From Phycisphaeraceae bacterium (GTDB lineage: Bacteria; Planctomycetota; Phycisphaerae; Phycisphaerales; UBA1924), in assembly GCA_009827205.1 (NCBI GenBank), contig WUAK01000162.1, forward strand, positions 1 to 6,658: DNA of 6,658 nt, read 5' to 3'. The position numbers and the translations under genes were made by a program. Numbering within the stretch: the first letter of the stretch is position 1; the number at the start of each line of letters is the position of its first letter. Below, in pieces: positions 6,182 through 6,658 of this stretch. A model generated the notes under the pieces. It saw only the letters and a program-made list of their open reading frames with translations. It did not search any database and was not told the DNA's origin.

Positions 6182-6258
6182 GTACCGGCAGTTTCATGCT
6201 TCCGGTTTGCGGTTCCGTGTGGTTACGGACGAGTGTTAGTGGGAATTTTTTTACAAGC

Positions 6259-6301
6259 GGCGCTTTGGGGGCACTGTGTGTCCATGCGAAACCTTTGCGC
6301 C
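6259..6301 (+). other. Leader stem-loop just before the P-domain gene
   Basis: GGCGC (6259-6263) and GCGCC (6297-6301) can enclose an inner hairpin GGGCAC (6269-6274) with GTGTCC (6278-6283), which has one wobble and a TGT loop. The structure ends 9 bases before the Shine-Dalgarno, leaving it free, so it may shield or stabilise the leader rather than block translation. Confidence 0.35.
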
Positions 6302-6321
6302 CCGGTTAGTGGAGAAAGATC

Positions 6322-6658
6322 ATGAACAGCAATCGCGTTTTTGCAGGCCTTCTGGCCGCTGGTATCGCCGGCACAGCTTCGGCTGACGTCTTTTCCGGAA
6401 CCAACCCCGCAGTCATCGACTGGGGCGTGATTGGCACCAGCGTTGTCACGAGCGGCCCGGCACAGCTCTACCCCTCGCAGATCAACGTTGCGGGCGTGAA
6501 CGGCCCCATCAGCGACGTGAACATCACGCTGCACAACGGCAACCACACATGGGTTGCTGACCTCGAGATCACCCTCGTCAGCCCCTCGGGCACCGCGGTC
6601 CGCATCCTCGACCTGACCGGCGTTGACAACTCCGACGACCTCGGCGGCGACATCACCT
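6322..6658 (+). CDS. Secreted P-domain protein, N-terminal part (cut by right edge)
   Basis: The frame starts at an ATG 7 bases after GGAG (6311-6314) and gives 112 residues before the window ends. A signal peptide is clear: short polar start (MNSNR), hydrophobic core (6-17) and the AXA site A19-S20-A21, so cleavage is expected before Asp22. The mature part has the pattern of the proprotein-convertase P domain, a jelly-roll beta fold: ISDVNITLHNGNHTWVADL (63-81), then EITLVSPSGTAVRIL (82-96), and DNSDDLGGDI (102-111), where P domains often bind calcium. In bacteria this domain is common on exported proteases and on large surface proteins. No protease domain is visible in the part present, so the protein may be a non-catalytic exported protein. 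A C-terminal sorting signal, if any, lies outside the window. Confidence 0.85.
   Translation, partial: MNSNRVFAGLLAAGIAGTASADVFSGTNPAVIDWGVIGTSVVTSGPAQLYPSQINVAGVNGPISDVNITLHNGNHTWVADLEITLVSPSGTAVRILDLTGVDNSDDLGGDIT

Larger units (their letters stand above)
6050..6321. other. Control region upstream of the P-domain gene
   Basis: No gene is supported here; the one open frame overlaps the preceding terminator. The stretch is visibly less GC-rich than the genes and full of short symmetric elements, listed separately. No confident -35/-10 or -24/-12 promoter can be named. TTGAGA at 6095-6100 has no matching -10 at the correct distance. A T-run at 6246-6252 lacks an adjacent stem and is not a terminator. 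Confidence 0.5.

Noticed and set aside
6037..6309. Plus-strand open frame of 90 codons
   Set aside because: It starts inside the terminator stem at 6012-6049 and runs through the palindromes; no ribosome binding site.
1..6658. CRISPR array, insertion sequence, tRNA or rRNA genes
   Set aside because: No regularly spaced repeats, no transposase-like frame with terminal repeats, and no tRNA or rRNA signature sequence was seen on either strand.

Overview
The window is GC-rich bacterial DNA holding three complete genes, two genes cut by the window edges, and a gene-free stretch of about 800 bases that looks like a structured RNA locus. Hallmarks that hint at Planctomycetota, perhaps a Phycisphaerae-like lineage, are an exported P-domain protein, a large lipoprotein of no familiar family, a Gly-rich linker in ClpC, and a sigma-54-like site upstream of clpC. 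This placement is inference from general style; no rRNA or other marker gene is present.

Layout from left to right. A minus-strand gene for a small membrane protein runs off the left edge (1-197). It is divergent from holA (243-1247), the delta subunit of the DNA polymerase III clamp loader. After a 139-base gap comes a lipoprotein gene of unknown function (1387-2667) with a clear Shine-Dalgarno and lipobox. A 306-base gap follows, carrying a sigma-54-type -24/-12 element and a hairpin-containing leader. It leads into clpC (2974-5508), a two-ring AAA+ unfoldase that feeds the ClpP protease. clpC ends in a strong intrinsic terminator (5561-5585).

The stretch from 5586 to 6050 has no credible protein gene but ends in a second strong intrinsic terminator (6012-6049) on the same strand. 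Between the terminators, sequences about 390 bases apart (5592-5609 and 5988-6002) can form a long closing helix. It encloses a series of compact hairpins, two of them with GNRA tetraloops. I see none of the hallmark sequences of RNase P RNA, tmRNA, SRP RNA or 6S RNA. This is the best candidate for an undescribed element in the window.

From 6050 to 6321 the DNA is less GC-rich, with a 12-base palindrome, a 9-base direct repeat in helical phase and several small dyads. These probably belong to the control region of the last gene (6322 to the right edge), a secreted protein with a proprotein-convertase-type P domain. The genes do not form one functional pathway: replication (holA), proteolysis (clpC) and envelope or secreted proteins lie side by side as separate transcription units.
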